A stretch of 64,000 bases of DNA from Lates calcarifer (Eukaryota > Chordata > Actinopteri > Centropomidae). This document shows, piece after piece, positions 10,133-22,865 of the stretch (positions within the stretch are counted from its first letter, which is position 1; each line of letters opens with the position of its first letter). Both the position numbers and the translations under genes were made by a program. Below the pieces are notes generated by a model. The model did no database searches, was not told the origin of the DNA, and was given only the letters and a program-made list of their open reading frames with translations. The DNA lies in assembly GCF_001640805.2 (NCBI RefSeq), contig NC_066837.1, positions 22,839,804 to 22,903,803 of the forward strand, read 5' to 3'.

Positions 10133-13000
10133 TATAAGCAGATTAGCTTAGCATGAAGACTGGAAACAGCTAGCATCAGCCTAAAGGTAACAAAATCTGT
10201 CTAGAGCACCTCTCAAGCTGACAGATTTGTTCTAGCTTGTTTGTTCAGTTCATACAATAAAGTGTAAAAGCAACTTGTTGAGATGTTATGGGCTGCTGGC
10301 AGTAGCATCATATTTAAGGTGCAGACATGAGAGTGGCATCAAGCTCCTCATTTAACTCTTGACTGTACTGTTTCTATAAACAACCTTAAAGCTACCTTTA
10401 CATCTACCTTGTCTTGAAATATAAGTATCACCAGCAGGATAACCAATCTTTCCTAGTGTATGTTGACATACCATGCTCAAATGGGACTGCAGTTCAATCT
10501 GAAGCCTCTGGAGTGTGCTCTTCAGGTCTTTAATTTCTGTGCGGGATGTCACCAGAATCTCTGAGTTTGTGATCACGTCCTGCTCCACCGCTGAAATCTG
10601 GGAAGAGACACAGTGTTATCTAATGTTATCTTGGAGGAATAGCAGATCACTGCTCACTTGAGTGGCAACACTTGTGACTTCTCACCTTGGTCTGATACCA
10701 CGACTCGAGCTCTTTGCGGTTCTTGGCAATCACTGCCTCATAGTGTTCTCTGATGTCTGACATAACCTGGTTCAGGTCTGTAGAGGGAGAGGCGTCCACG
10801 GCCACATTGACCTGGCCGCCCATTTGACTCCTCAGCAGAGCCATCTCCTGCAGGGATCAAAGGGAAACACCTTGATCAGCCAGTGTAATAACTCAAAATA
10901 AATGTTTTTTTATCATTATATTAATAGTATAAAACACATTTTTGTTGTGGTGTATACATTCTTTTGGGTTCTTTGATCTCCGCTAACTGAGTGTGTGTGT
11001 TCAATGTGTCTGAGTGTGTGTGCGTGTTGAAAAAACAGTGGCAATGAGATAATGGAGGGTGAGAAGAATACGAGGAAGTGTGCAGAGGGAAAAGGGGCAG
11101 CACTGGAAAACAGGGAGAAGCCAGCAGATCTGTTTATAAAAGCTTTAACCTCACATAGTTTTTCCTCAGTGTTATCAGAGGTAAGGCAAAGGTCATGCGT
11201 GTGAATTGTGACTGGCTCAAGCTACAATGGATAGCTGTAACAAATGGTGACAACTTTATCTTACGGTGAAAGAATGAATGAATGAATGGTATATTTAACT
11301 CTCTGCAATTGACAAGATGAATGATGTTGAACATCGTTTCATTTATCACCAGTGTAGTATTCTAGTATACTTTCAGGTCATGTGCATACACAGTGTGGGT
11401 GTTGGCCTGTGTATAGGAGTATATAACATGGTGACAGTTGTAAACTCATTAGTATTGCTGCTTGTAAAGCCACTGTCAAAATCCTTGAAGGGGCACACCC
11501 CTACTAGGTGTCCCTCAATCTCACCTCCTCGTGGTTCCTCTTGAGCATGATGAGCTCGTCCTTCAGGGCCTCGTACTGACTCTCCAGATCCATCCTGGTC
11601 AGGTTCATGTCATCCAGCACCCTCTTCAGTCCAGCAATGTCCGCCTCCACAGCCATCCTCATGGCCAGCTCGTTCTCATACCTGGGGGTGAGGAGACGGA
11701 CAGGTCAGGGAGGTTTCAGTAGGCCGTTAAGAATAGAAGTTGTCAGTTAGACATGAGTTCACTCTTTGATGCTCATGTGAGGTTTCACCCATATAGCAGG
11801 GTGGAGAGGGTGGTTGGGGCGTAAACACAAAGGAAACAGACTCACTTCATTTTGAAATCATCAGCAGCCAGTTTGGCATTGTCAATGTCCAGGACTGTCT
11901 TGGCATTGAGCCTGGAAGCGATACGAATCTGAAGAGGAAAAAAAAACAGAACAGGTAAGGTAACAAACACACAAGAAAAAGACTCATGTTTCATACAATT
12001 TTACTGTACACAACATCCCAACGGATGTGGAATTTCTGAGGCCGATACTTATATCTGAACATTTAAATATTTGGTTGGAAATTTGTTTCTTCATAGGCTC
12101 CAGCCCCCCACAACCCTTAACGGATGAGCAGTATAGATAATGGATGGATGGATTTGGTTCTTCAAGAGTTGTAACAAATAACAGCACTCAGAAAGGATGT
12201 TTCATAATTTACAGTAAACTTGGTAAAGATGATAGTAACTGTAATATTAACACATAACATATAATGAAGGAAACATACGTACACAAGGTGTGCAACATTA
12301 ATGTACAGTAAAAGGTACTAACTCGATGATTTGTAGGTCATACTCTACTGTACACCTGCACTGTGAAATTATCACTGTGACACTGAGGGCTGTCATCAGG
12401 TTGTGACGCACAGTTGGAATGAATTTGGTTTGACAGTCATGAGAATTATCACCTTCTTTGCTATCTGTTTGTATCATGTGAGGGCCCACTTCAAAACTAT
12501 GACAAGAATGAGTTTACTGGCTCTCTAAGTCAAATGTCATACAGTACATACCAAAGGATACTCACATCCCACACCCACTCACAGTGAATGTTAACATCAG
12601 AAACATTACAAGAGCAAGAAAACACCAAAACACACTCACGTCTCCTTCCTCTTACCTTGTCCTTCAGGTCATCAATGATGGCAAAGTAGCTGGTGTAGTC
12701 GTGGCAGATGACGGTTCTGCTCTGGTACCACTCTCTGATCTGCTTGTCAAGGCGGTCATTCTCCTTCTCCAGGGTGCGCACCTTCTCCAGGTAGGAGGCC
12801 AAACGGTCATTGAGGTTCTGCATGGTGGCCTTCTCATTGGCCCCGACATGGAGGTCCAGGCCGTCAGCCAAGTCGAAGCCCTTAGTGGGTGCTCCATAGC
12901 TCATCTGATGGGTTGATGAGGAGATGCGGGTGCCACGGCCACCTGCCCCACCATAGACGCTCAAGGTCCTTGAGCCATAGGATTTGGAGCTGAACGACAT
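9258..13000 (-). CDS. Type I keratin, K18/K20-like, 8 coding exons
   Basis: Acidic intermediate-filament keratin. Exons in transcription order: 13000-12656, 11928-11846, 11681-11525, 10847-10686, 10597-10472, 9852-9632, 9483-9473, 9355-9258. The coding total is 1203 bases and 400 residues with every phase consistent. Rod exons are exactly 83/157/162/126/221 bp. The short head contains [14 protein letters not shown] and resembles simple-epithelial K20 and K18 heads. The helix-initiation motif starts near residue 55 ([20 protein letters not shown]). The helix end is [20 protein letters not shown], near residues 337-356. The tail is split by an 11-base microexon and contains [19 protein letters not shown]; human K18 also has a DGKVVSE tail element. 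The gene is tail to tail with keratin gene 1. Intron 5 holds a (TA)n tract and a repeat. K18-like versus K20-like is an inference from head and tail only. Confidence 0.93.
9473..9483 (-). other. 11-bp coding microexon in the keratin 2 tail
   Basis: Read on the minus strand, CTCAAAACAAG is bounded by CCCAG before it and GTAAGCC after it. It is needed to join exon 6 (ending in phase 2) to the last exon so that the frame closes at TGA 9258-9260. The third keratin gene has a 14-bp exon in the same place, which supports it. Confidence 0.75.
9990..10290 (+). repeat. Fish interspersed repeat split by a (TA)n microsatellite
   Basis: The left part carries 'ttatttgctttcttgctaag'. The right part carries 'ttagcttagcatgaagactg', 'ggaaacagctagcatc' and 'aaaggtaacaaaatctgt'. 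These phrases occur in this order in a fish repeat of which a second copy lies at about 22310-22480. The (TA)n run at 10073-10126 sits at the position of the missing middle. It lies within intron 5 of keratin gene 2. Confidence 0.6.
10073..10126. repeat. (TA)n microsatellite
   Basis: About 27 uninterrupted TA units, followed by a degenerate AT stretch. Long TA tracts are prone to cruciform formation and length variation. Confidence 0.95.
12085..12155 (+). repeat. 3' end of a fish SINE with ATGG tail
   Basis: 'ataggctccagccccccaca', 'cccttaacggatgagcagta' and 'tagataatggatggatggat' match the end of a very common fish SINE family, including its (ATGG)n tail. It lies in intron 1 of keratin gene 2. 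Related upstream sequence of the same family is at 7985-8080. Confidence 0.65.
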
Positions 13001-13078
13001 GTTGGAGGGTCTGGATATGGACCAGGTAGGATTACTGGAGTTGATCTGCAGTAGAAAGCATCACCTTGGTCTCCTTAG

Positions 13079-13085
13079 TTATATA
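13079..13085 (-). promoter_or_regulatory. TATA box of keratin gene 2
   Basis: TATATAA on the minus strand lies about 80 bases before the ATG at 13000. This is a typical distance for a keratin with a 50-base 5' UTR. An ACACCC word (KLF-like) on the minus strand lies further upstream at about 13190-13200. Confidence 0.65.
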
Positions 13086-13999
13086 GCAGCCACAAACAGC
13101 AAAGTAGGAGGAGTTAGGAGGGACAGATGAAGGGAAGAATGCGGCTGTTAAGCAACCCCCCTACTCCTTCTATGCAATCTCTCAATCAACACGGGTGTGG
13201 TGACTGGTGGGTAGGGGTTTATCCACCACTTTTCGGGTCGAACTTGTGATTCCACATTTTCATCATTACTAAATGAAAGGACATTGCAGCAGTTTGCATT
13301 TGGAGCCCTCTTTGTTTGACTGCTTTGAGTTAGAAATAATGTTTTCCCATATAAAAACTGCTACGTGTGGCTATTTCATAAAAACATCCACTCTACCAAA
13401 TTGTTCACAGCAGTGACAGAAATGACACATACCCACGACAATTTCACCTCAGTGTAACTTGGGGCCAAAGGTTAAGGACAAGGCATTTCTAAGCTAGCCA
13501 CAGTTATTTTTGTCATGTAAACTTGGAGCTATGATGTTTAAGATTGTGTCAGTTACAGTACAATTATATGAATGTATGAATTAATTTAAATTAGTATTAA
13601 CTGTACTGTACTGTAACTGTAACTATTATACACCCAGTGGTACCCAGCCTACCTGGCCTGGAAGAAACTTACTTACAGTACCTACACAGGCAAGAGAAAA
13701 TACAAAGAAAAATAAGCAGAAGATCTGGCACTGTGTCTATATGTGCCAAAACATATCAGATATTATCTGAAATTAAGCATACATTGCTTTTATGCTGTGA
13801 TGGTAAGCCTTTAACAAAAACCCAGCACAAATGCCAATATGTAAACGTGTACTGTACGCTACATTTGTCTGTCATGTCAAACAGGAAGAGCTCACCACAA
13901 AGACCAAGTTAAAAAAAGACAGAATCAGAATCTTCTATTGTCATCCTCTGCTCTGTTCAGGTTAGCGCTGACATATTCCTCTGACCATTTTTCTTGACC

Positions 14000-14225
14000 A
14001 TCTTCAACCATGTTAGTTTCTATTGAAAAACACATCAGTTATTAGGTGAATCACCATGAAATCCTGCACAGATGTTCACTTTAGTGATCCCCTGAGCCCA
14101 GAGCCACCATCAGGTTTAAATGTTTGCAGTATGCTGATGTTGGCATTCAGCTCAAAGCACTGTGCTGTACCTACAGTATGTACAGAATCACTGACATGGC
14201 TGCAGACCCCTAGTCATCTTAAATA
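14000..14225 (+). repeat. Fish interspersed repeat, second copy of the 'TGCTAAC' family
   Basis: 'atcaccatgaaatcctgcac', 'gcattcagctcaaagcactg' and 'tgacatggctgcagacccct' match the order of a common percomorph repeat. In that repeat a GTTAGCAT-rich centre leads into 'agctcaaagcactgctgtgc' and 'catggctgtagactc'. The match is from memory and the copy is diverged. Confidence 0.5.
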
Positions 14226-15239
14226 ACTAATGCTCTTTAAGCTTCGTTTGGATAGCTATCACGTTAAAAGATTTGTTTATTAATTTTGTTGTCACAACAT
14301 GTGACAGCTTCACATGGCTTCCATCCCATATCACCACATACTGTTAGTTATATAAGAAATATGTTATTGTATGATAATATCTTCAACACATGCACCTCAC
14401 ACAGGCAATCTGGAAAATATGTAAGCACCGGGTAATTATATGCACAGTCAAGTACATATTTGTTGCTTTACTTACATTTCATATCCTTTTAACACATGAC
14501 TGCTTTAACTGATGTTCACAGCATTATATGTAACTTTTTTGAATGTGGGCTGGTGTCCATGAACCGGTTGATTTTAAGGTGTTTCTCACAGTATGTGGGA
14601 TTTTTATTTATTCTTCTTCACAAAAGTATAAGAAAAAACAAAAACAAACAAAAAATAGTTATTCTGACACTAAGACTGGAACATAGTTGGTAAAAATAAA
14701 TCCGAGGGGGTTCCCTCTCAAGACAAATCTGATAAGTTACTTACTAAACTTGTTGCACCTGTGAAACAGCAGGAATCAGGAAATGTTGTGAAACAGTCTG
14801 TAACAAACACTATGAACTTCTCAAAGTTTAACGTTGATGTATTGAGAATATACCAGGAATTTTGTATTGGTTTATGATTATCATTCCATCCTCTTCATAA
14901 CAGAGGCGTATGCCCATGCCAGTAGAAAATGATCACCTTGCTGTTGTTGTTGTTGTTTTTTTTTTTTTTTTTTTTTTTAGTTGTCTCTTTAAATAACCGG
15001 GCTGTCACTTGTCCTCACTCATTATGTCACTACCTCAGCCAGCACTCCCAGTGATAAGCAGGGTGAGGTTTGAAAAAGGGATGACTGATGGTTTTATTGT
15101 ATCTACAGAATGTCATTCAGTTATTTTTTTAAACATAGTGCCATGAAGAGACACATGACACAGTTTTTTCATGTAGGTCTATCATCAAGTAGTAACATGA
15201 TTTATGAGGGCTGAAGCCTCTTTGAAGTCTTTGAGTTTT

Positions 15240-15475
15240 AGATTCCTCAAGCTATGTTGTAGCTTTAAAGCAACATTGTGTAACTATTTTAGCTTAAAAC
15301 AGCTTCAGAATCATTTTGATGGTACACTGACTTATAATAGAATGAGAATGGAGCCTCTGTCAATCCCACCCTGCACCCTGAACACTTGTTATTAGACAAT
15401 GTAACTTTGGCAAGCAGATACACTCTCCTACTAACTGAGCCATAGTCGGTGGTTTAAATCGGGACCAGCAAGTTC
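15240..15475 (-). repeat. tRNA-derived SINE-like element
   Basis: On the minus strand 'tatggctcagttagtaggag' resembles the 5' half of a tRNA with its A box (TAGCTCAGTNGGTAGAG). The other end, on the plus strand, carries 'gctttaaagcaacattgtgt', a phrase I associate with fish repeats. No intact B box or cloverleaf is present, so this is not a tRNA gene. Confidence 0.4.
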
Positions 15476-16964
15476 AAGAGTAAAGCCAAACTGCAGATCA
15501 CTTAGAAAGACTTTGAATTCATAAAAAAACAGTGTTCATCTCTGACATCCAGGGAGGAAATTAGAAAATGTTTCTAAAAGGAATCTGGTGTGTTTGCTAC
15601 AGCGACAGTGTTTTCATCCCTGGAAGCCTGGGATCAGGAGGGATATACATTGTTTGGCCATGTTTCAGTTCAGTGAGTAGGATTACACAGTCTGAGCTCA
15701 CATCTAGTGACTGATGCTAATGTTTTCTGTACAGGAAAACTGCTTAACAAAATTGCATTTTATTTCTTTAAATTAATGATTTTTTTTTTTTTTAAAAGAG
15801 GTCATTCAGGTAGCTTTACTTTTTCTCAGCAGACATTTTTTATGTAACTGAAGGTAAAATGCAAGTGTAAACACATGTTAACAATCCATTCAATGCCAGT
15901 GAGATGGAAGACAGTGCTCACAATGGCAGGGATTAATATGATTAGTTACACGTATGGTTTTCCTGCTATGACAAACTGTCTGCTGTAAAAAAGGCCTGCT
16001 GCAATTGGTCGTGTAGAATTAGCATCAATTTAAGTTCTTCCTCTCTGTTAGAAGCTTTACATCATCCATGGCCAAATCTGGTTTTCTATTCACAACTTGG
16101 CACAAATCTCATCATGTTCATTCCTTTGACTGATAATAGTTCTTACAACTTAAACCTCCTCTCCCCAAAGCCTTGTGGGCCAGACAGCCCTCCAATAATG
16201 TAGTAACCTGATAGGCATGATTAGCTCGTAAAACAACTTTCTTGACTTGATCTTAATCCTTTTATACATTTTCCTCAACAGACTGCAGAAAAGCTCTCTT
16301 GTTCTCTTAGAAACCTGAGACAAATATGCTGCTCTGCCTTCTCTCTCCATGCCACAGCAACACTGTTTGGTGTTACTGCAAGATAAACTGCGTTGATGTA
16401 TAGGTATGTTTGTATGTGGTAAGAGGCGTTTCAAGGGTGGCAACACACCTTTATGTACTGTCAGATGTAATCACAGAAATGCACAGTCAGAATCAAAAAT
16501 GATTGAAGAGACATGTGTAATTAACGGGGTAGACACACAAACCTACACAGAGCAGGTTGAGGATATGATCAAGTTTCGGTGGCTACGAAAATTCACTCTC
16601 CTACTTGTAATGGATTTTTTTATGTTTGTGTTTTACATTGAACTGCAGTGAAAAAACTAAGAGTCTATACACTGGTAAACAAACACACTTACATCAATAT
16701 ATAAACCAGCTTTTACAAACTGACTTATTGACTGACTTAATAAAAACCATATTTAAAAAAATAATAGTAGTATACACACAGACATTGAATATTGTGAGTT
16801 ATAGTGTGTTTACTGAGTGACCTGTCACATATCAGTTCAGTGCAGAGTGAGTTTTTTGTGTAGTGATAATAATTTGATATGTAAAGTAATAGTAAATCCC
16901 AGTGTTATTAACAATGCAGTAAGTTCTAATTTAAAATAATCACAGCTAAATCCCAAGAAATCTC

Positions 16965-17054
16965 ACTGAAAACAGTCCAAGGACACCCCCACCCCCCACC
17001 CCCACCCAAGAACAATATGTGTCTTTAACTCACAGTAGTCCCACTGTTTTCAGT
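16965..17054. other. C-rich quadruplex motif framed by a 12-bp inverted repeat
   Basis: ACTGAAAACAGT at 16965-16976 and its exact reverse complement ACTGTTTTCAGT at 17043-17054 flank a run of four C tracts (5, 6, 5 and 3 C) at 16986-17007. The minus strand therefore has a G-quadruplex-forming pattern inside a potential stem. This may be the end of an unrecognised repeat. Confidence 0.6.
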
Positions 17055-17937
17055 TTTTGAGGTATAAATTGGTATTAAATAAACAGTGCAGGGCATACTG
17101 TCGGTGAGTTTAGAGATGTAGACGAGCCAAAGGAAAAATGCCCTAAGTTGTGTAATAAAAAAAAGTTACAACACTCGGACCAATCCAGGCCAAGCACAGA
17201 CTCACCACCTCCCATCAGCTCTCCACGCCCACTATATTTCTCTGTCCAACACAGAAGAGTAGAACATGGGGATGAAAGTGGACACATATTAACTGCAGAC
17301 ATGAACATGAACAAGAATAACAGCACTGTCTTCTTCTTCTACTTACACCATGAATGTAGATCCCTTTAGTCATTCACACAGACACATTCTGCAGCTGTTT
17401 GCTGTCAGTAGATGTAGGCTGCAGTGTGCATACATGTGCAGTTGTGTCTACTGAACAATCACATATTCTATGTCTGTCCACATATATGACTTTTCAGTAC
17501 ACACAACTTACACAGAGCAGTATGAGGATATGAGAGAAGGAGCAGGGAGAGTAAGAGCAAGAATGTGTGCCTGCCTTTCTATGGGAAAAGTCAGCTGTAT
17601 TCTAAACATCTTGAAACCTTCTGGAAATTACAGAAACACAAAATTCTTCCATTATTTTTGCATCAATACAGTTTACAGCATTCATTAAACAGATAGTGTC
17701 ATTGATTCTTATATCTTTACTCTCTGCTTCTTTAGTCATGGCAGATGGATGACAAAAAAACAAAAAACAAACAAAACACTGTTGTCAAATTCTCAAAGAG
17801 AGTTTGATTCACAAACAGTTCTAATTCTCACTTTACTTTCATTGCTTCCTTGGGAGTGGCACGATGAGTCAGTTGTGACTCTTGCACAGAAATAATGCAT
17901 GCTCAGTTTACACAGTAAGCAGTTCTTGCACTGACCA

Positions 17938-17950
17938 TCACTAGATGGCG
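17938..17950 (+). promoter_or_regulatory. Candidate CTCF site
   Basis: TCACTAGATGGCG matches the CTCF core consensus CCASYAGRKGGC except at the first base. It lies in the middle of the head-to-head keratin interval, where an insulator would be plausible. It rests on motif alone, and similar words also occur inside fish repeats. Confidence 0.3.
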
Positions 17951-19439
17951 CACTTCAGCTGTAAATCTCACCCCCAAGGCTCAGAAATCTGTGTTACAGG
18001 ATGGGTGTGGCTGTGTGATAATCACTGGCATTTGGAGACATATTAGTCCCTGTAGACCTTAGTACATTGTCTCTTTCTCTAGTCTGACTCATGAACTTTG
18101 TGTAGGTTACAACATGCCATGTTTCTCATTTATAACTGTTCTCTATCTTTATTTAAAAGTAAGTTCTCTGTAGCATAGGCTGGGTTACAATAGGCTTAAT
18201 TTGTTGTGTTTGTTTCTCTCCTTTTGTGTGTCAGCTACACACACAAGACAAGCACAGAGGAAATTAAACACTCTCAGGAAACTTATATTCCTTAGGTAGT
18301 TTAGTTTAGTTTAGTTCAGTTGAACTTTCAAATAAAATGGAACAATTTCAGAGAGATACTGAAAGTATTTACTTGAGGGACTTGCATTTCATTTGTATTG
18401 TGTGAAATTCCATAAATGTGACACCATACTATGACACATTTCTTTAGCATATACGTGTTTTATCATTTTATATCAGTGTTAAATTCATCTGAAGAAATTA
18501 ATTAAAAAGTTGCTATAAAGAAGCTCATAAAGAGTAAAGCACTTTCAGACAGAGCAAATTAAGTTCTAATATATGAATCATACTGCGAGAATGAAAGAAG
18601 GTCAGTCTATTGACACAACATGAATGGATACGAGAATGTCTATATGCACAGCAAATAATTCACTGTACAATGTGCAGGTGAATGTTTAACTTTGTCTGCA
18701 GAAGCTGGTTCCACATAGACTGAGCATACAGGACTCCAACATGTCAGACCATGTCATAGCTGTAATCCCACCTCTCAGCACATTTTGCTGAAGATGTTCA
18801 GTCAATAGTTCAGTTGGGGACCTTTGTCAGATGTGTTGCATGCTGGAAATTTATTGCACATTGCAAGCTTGAATACTTGAGCAGGATGTGATAATGTCTG
18901 TAGATGGGGTGTGGTACATTTTAAAGGAGGCTCCAAGGACCGTGTTGCTACGCAAAGGCTCACATCTGTGATTCATCGTTACCAACCCTGCACAGAGCTG
19001 CTGTCAGCGCTGTTTGTACGGCACTACGTCTCTCTGTCTGTTGGAATGGCATAACAACAGATTCTGTCTCACTTTGTTGAGTGGTTGGGTATTGAGCAAG
19101 AAAGAACTGATTAATTTTTCACACAGGGAGGATAAGGCTCTTCACTAAAAGTCATATAATTTAAGAACTGATTTACAGAACACTATCAAACACTCCTAGT
19201 GGCAAACAATCCATTATTGATTCAATCAAAGACACAAAGTCAAAGAGGTCAGTCCAGGTTAACTGTTAGCTGTGCCAGTTTCCAGAATATGGTGCAATGG
19301 GCTGTTCAGTGGTTACTGCACAAATACAGAGCTCATTTGTTTTCTTCAAAACATGTAAAGGAAAAAAGAAGAAAACGCTCCAGGGGGACAAAGAAAACTA
19401 TCAAATTAATTTCTTTACTTTAGTTTTTTAATTCTATCA

Positions 19440-19625
19440 TATTCAAGGCACAGTGGTACTTTGCAGCAAATACTGCAATGTCAGCATGCTAACATGCTGA
19501 TGTATAATGTTTACCATGTTCACCATCTTAGTTGAGTATGTCAACATGCTTACATTTACCAATTAGCACTCAGCACAAAGTAAAACTGAGCCTGAATGTA
19601 ATTAACTCCATCACTTCATTCCACA
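19440..19625 (-). repeat. Fish interspersed repeat, 'TGCTAAC' family, opposite strand
   Basis: 'tcagcatgctaacatgctga', 'ttaccatgttcaccatctta' and 'attagcactcagcacaaagt' reproduce the centre of the family seen at about 2190 and 14000. The order and orientation indicate the reverse strand. Confidence 0.5.
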
Positions 19626-22029
19626 TCCCTTCATAAACCAAAATATTGGATAAAAGAAACTGGTCTGGTCTGACCATCTGGCTTGTGGTGGACCTACATC
19701 CACAGAGTCGTCCTGCTAATGTATCAAAACAGAAAGCTCACTGCTGTCAGTATGTGCACCCTCTGAATGCTTCACACTGTAATATATCTGCACATTTGTC
19801 ATTCCATTACCTATAATTCAAAGTTATCTAAAATGATCAACACATGAGGTGATCGCTTCAGTGCCACTTTTCAGATTATTTTGGGGAAAACAAACACATT
19901 ACAGTTCTTTTTTGAGGTGGGGCACCAACTCAAATTCAGTGCAGAAGAAGTGGGCATGTCTCTTTTCTTATCAACAGTGGTGTTTGTCCACACTGTATTG
20001 TAATAACCACCTAAGATGAACAAAACCTTGTTCAGGTATATGTCACATTGAGGGATATCTACCTGGATAAAAATGTGTCTCTTGATAAAAAACATCAGGC
20101 AAAGGTTAGACTGTAACCTTTAGGGTGACCCTTGACAGCTACATATTGTTGGTGTGAGTGCGAGCTCCACATGAGCCCGCAACACTGACAAACTTCAAAG
20201 TGCTAAAACAAGAAACAAAGGTGTGTTGATATGTCATCTTCATAATAATACTTCATACAGGAAGTGACCGGTGTGTGAAAGACATGAGAATGCCAGCCAG
20301 CTGTCCTTCCCACCGCACTATGAAACTGATGGCAAGGATACTGTACTTATCTGCACTCAGGTGCAGGAATCCAGACCATCCAGAACTGAGAACAATAGAT
20401 GCGATTCAAGCAGTAGTGACACACACACTCCTGGTAGTTGCTACGCAAACAAACAGTGGATTATTTTGATGCTGTTTTGAGTCTATGGTAACTTAAGGTG
20501 ATATGTCTAAATGAAGAAATGGAACAGTGGGTTTCCTCCTTATGCCCTGAGTCTTTGTTTTTGCACTGAATAGAGACCATCCCTCCTTTCTTTACAGCAG
20601 AGAGAAGGAAGCTCAGAGCAGAACAGAACAAATGAAGTATTTAAGTGTTATTACCTCCCTGTCACAGTTCATTGTGTGGCTACTTCACATTGTTAATCAT
20701 TCGTCACTTACAGGTGATTTATGACCTTAAAATATTTAATTCATGTTTTTCAAAGTTAGTTTTACCACTTTAATTTTTCTTCTCTGTGAAATCTGCTAAA
20801 AACCATGTTAAGTGTAGCATAGTGCACTGTAATTAACATAACAGTACAACATTACATGGGACACATCAAACACTAATTACGATATTGTACTGTTAAAGGT
20901 AGCACTTCCTGCAAATCAGTCATCTGCACAGATTGCTCAGTGTCTTAGCCTGAGACACTCCTTCACTAGAGGTTGTTTATCAGTTAACTTTATCTTAATT
21001 TTATCTTAACTTTATCTTAATTTTTACTTCACGTCTCTCAGTAAGCACTTGGATTTTTAGAGGGGAGAGGGTGGAGTTGTATTTCTACTGAGTCATGCAC
21101 TTTATTGCTCATAATGCATAGAAAACTCCTGCAAAGGACAGGTGGAGAAACCTTAAGTTTGAGATAAAGTTAGCGGGAAAGTCTTAAAAGATTTATAGGA
21201 TTTAACTATAAAATTAGTGACTTATCTCTAGACATTAGATAATGTGTGTTTATCTTAAGTTACTGGAAGTCTTGCAGGACCTGTTTGTTTTGAGTGAATA
21301 GTCAGTATCATGGACTTTGCTCTCAATCCTGCTTAGCCAGACACCGAAAGGTAGCTTTAATCTGGGTCTGAGGTATTTCCTGAGAAGCTGTACACAGTCA
21401 TTACATGTCTTACTCATTCACCATAGTGATTACAATATAACTGAAAATAGGCTGCATTGATACTTCAAATTAAATTGATGAAAAAGAGAGAAGTGAGTTT
21501 CCTGTAACACTGTTGAGGAGATTTTGGGGTTTTTCAGTCAACCATGTACATGAGTCATAAGGTTGGTTTTAGTGAAAACACCCATCTATGTTCTCCAGCC
21601 ATGAAGTCATCTACTTTGCTTTGACATGTTGTAAAGCAGTCATTTGTCTCTGTCCTACTGTAAACAAGGCCATGTCTCAGCAGAGAATGCGACCAGTGAG
21701 GTATTTGGTCGTTGCTGTCTGTTTCTCACCACCTGTGCCAAGATTGACACTGATAATGTTCCAATGCAATGAAGTCTCACCATAAGGTTAATTAAATTTG
21801 TGATGAATTCATTGACATGGCATGTTGTGGATCTTGTATCAGAGTGCACATTTTGTCGCGGACAACAAACAATAAACTCACCTGGATGCAAACAATAAAT
21901 GATTTTGTGTATTTTTCCCCTCTGAGCTCCTACAGGGAGTTTTCTTGTTCTCAGCGAGGGTCTTAGTGCGGAGGAGTTCACTGTTTTCATAATGTGGGTG
22001 CTGACAGGTCCGCTGAGGCTATACATAAC

Positions 22030-22078
22030 AGTTATTAAGCGCTACACAAATAAACTTGACTTGACTTGTTTTTAACTT
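22030..22078 (+). repeat. 3' end of a fish repeat ('gcgctacacaaataaacttgactt')
   Basis: 'ttaagcgctacacaaataaa' followed by repeated 'cttga' units matches a very common fish repeat terminus ending in (TTGA)n-like units. Only the last 50 bases are recognisable. Confidence 0.5.
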
Positions 22079-22309
22079 CAATCAAGGCAAGAGCAACCTG
22101 GGACCCACATAGTGAACATTTTGATCTTTGACTCTAAATCATCTGTCTCAACTCTGAAACCACAGAGGACTCCTGTAATTATTTACTTGCTCTTATAAAA
22201 GTTACTTCCCTTTTTTAAAAAGGACATGTGTTGAAGCAAACTGTGTTAGATGTCTAAAAGAGTCTAGAATAACAGAGAAAGGAATTACACTGCATACTTG
22301 TTGTGTAGG

Positions 22310-22640
22310 TCACTTTAAAGGAATAGTTCAACCTTTTAGGAAATGTGCATATTTGTTTGCTTGTCCAGAGTTAGATAAGAAGATTGATGCCACTCTCTTG
22401 TCCGTATGCTAAATATAAAGCTACAGACAGCAGCCAGCTAGTTTAGCTTAGCATCAAGACTGGAACCAGTCAGATACAGTGACCACCTGGTTTTCCACTG
22501 GTTGCCTGGCAACCACAGATGATGACCATACTCCGGGACCTCTATGACTATTTCTCTGCTTGGGAAAGGAATTAGAAGTGTAGTGTAGTGTTTTGTTTTT
22601 TATCACTGGACAGAGGCAGGCTAGCTGTTTCCCCCCTACT
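22310..22640 (+). repeat. Fish interspersed repeat, fuller copy of the element at 9990
   Basis: The order is 'aaaggaatagttcaaccttt', 'gagttagataagaagattga', 'tgccactctcttgtccgtat', 'gctacagacagcagccagct' and 'agcttagcatcaagactgga'. The copy at 9990-10290 shares the outer parts, and a third fragment at 29885-29960 shares the first part. It is non-coding. Confidence 0.65.
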
Positions 22641-22865
22641 TCCAGTCTTAATGCTAAGCCAAACTAACCATATCATATCATATCTATTTGAAGCACCCCT
22701 GGTTCTGGAGTCAAAGTGTCCTTCATTCTTCCCACATGCAAATTTAGTCACGTCACTCACATTTGGAGAAATTGTATGACTTGGATCGGTCAACATTTTC
22801 TCATTCCCAGCTTGTCACATACAGATGCCTACAGATGTGAGGTCCTCCTTGGCATTACTTTTTAA

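Noticed and set aside
12584..12916. Plus-strand open frame opposite keratin gene 2 exon 1
   Set aside because: It is the antisense shadow of a strongly conserved coding exon.
15430..15475. tRNA gene on the minus strand
   Set aside because: Only an A-box-like 5' half is visible; there is no B box or cloverleaf, so a SINE head is more likely.
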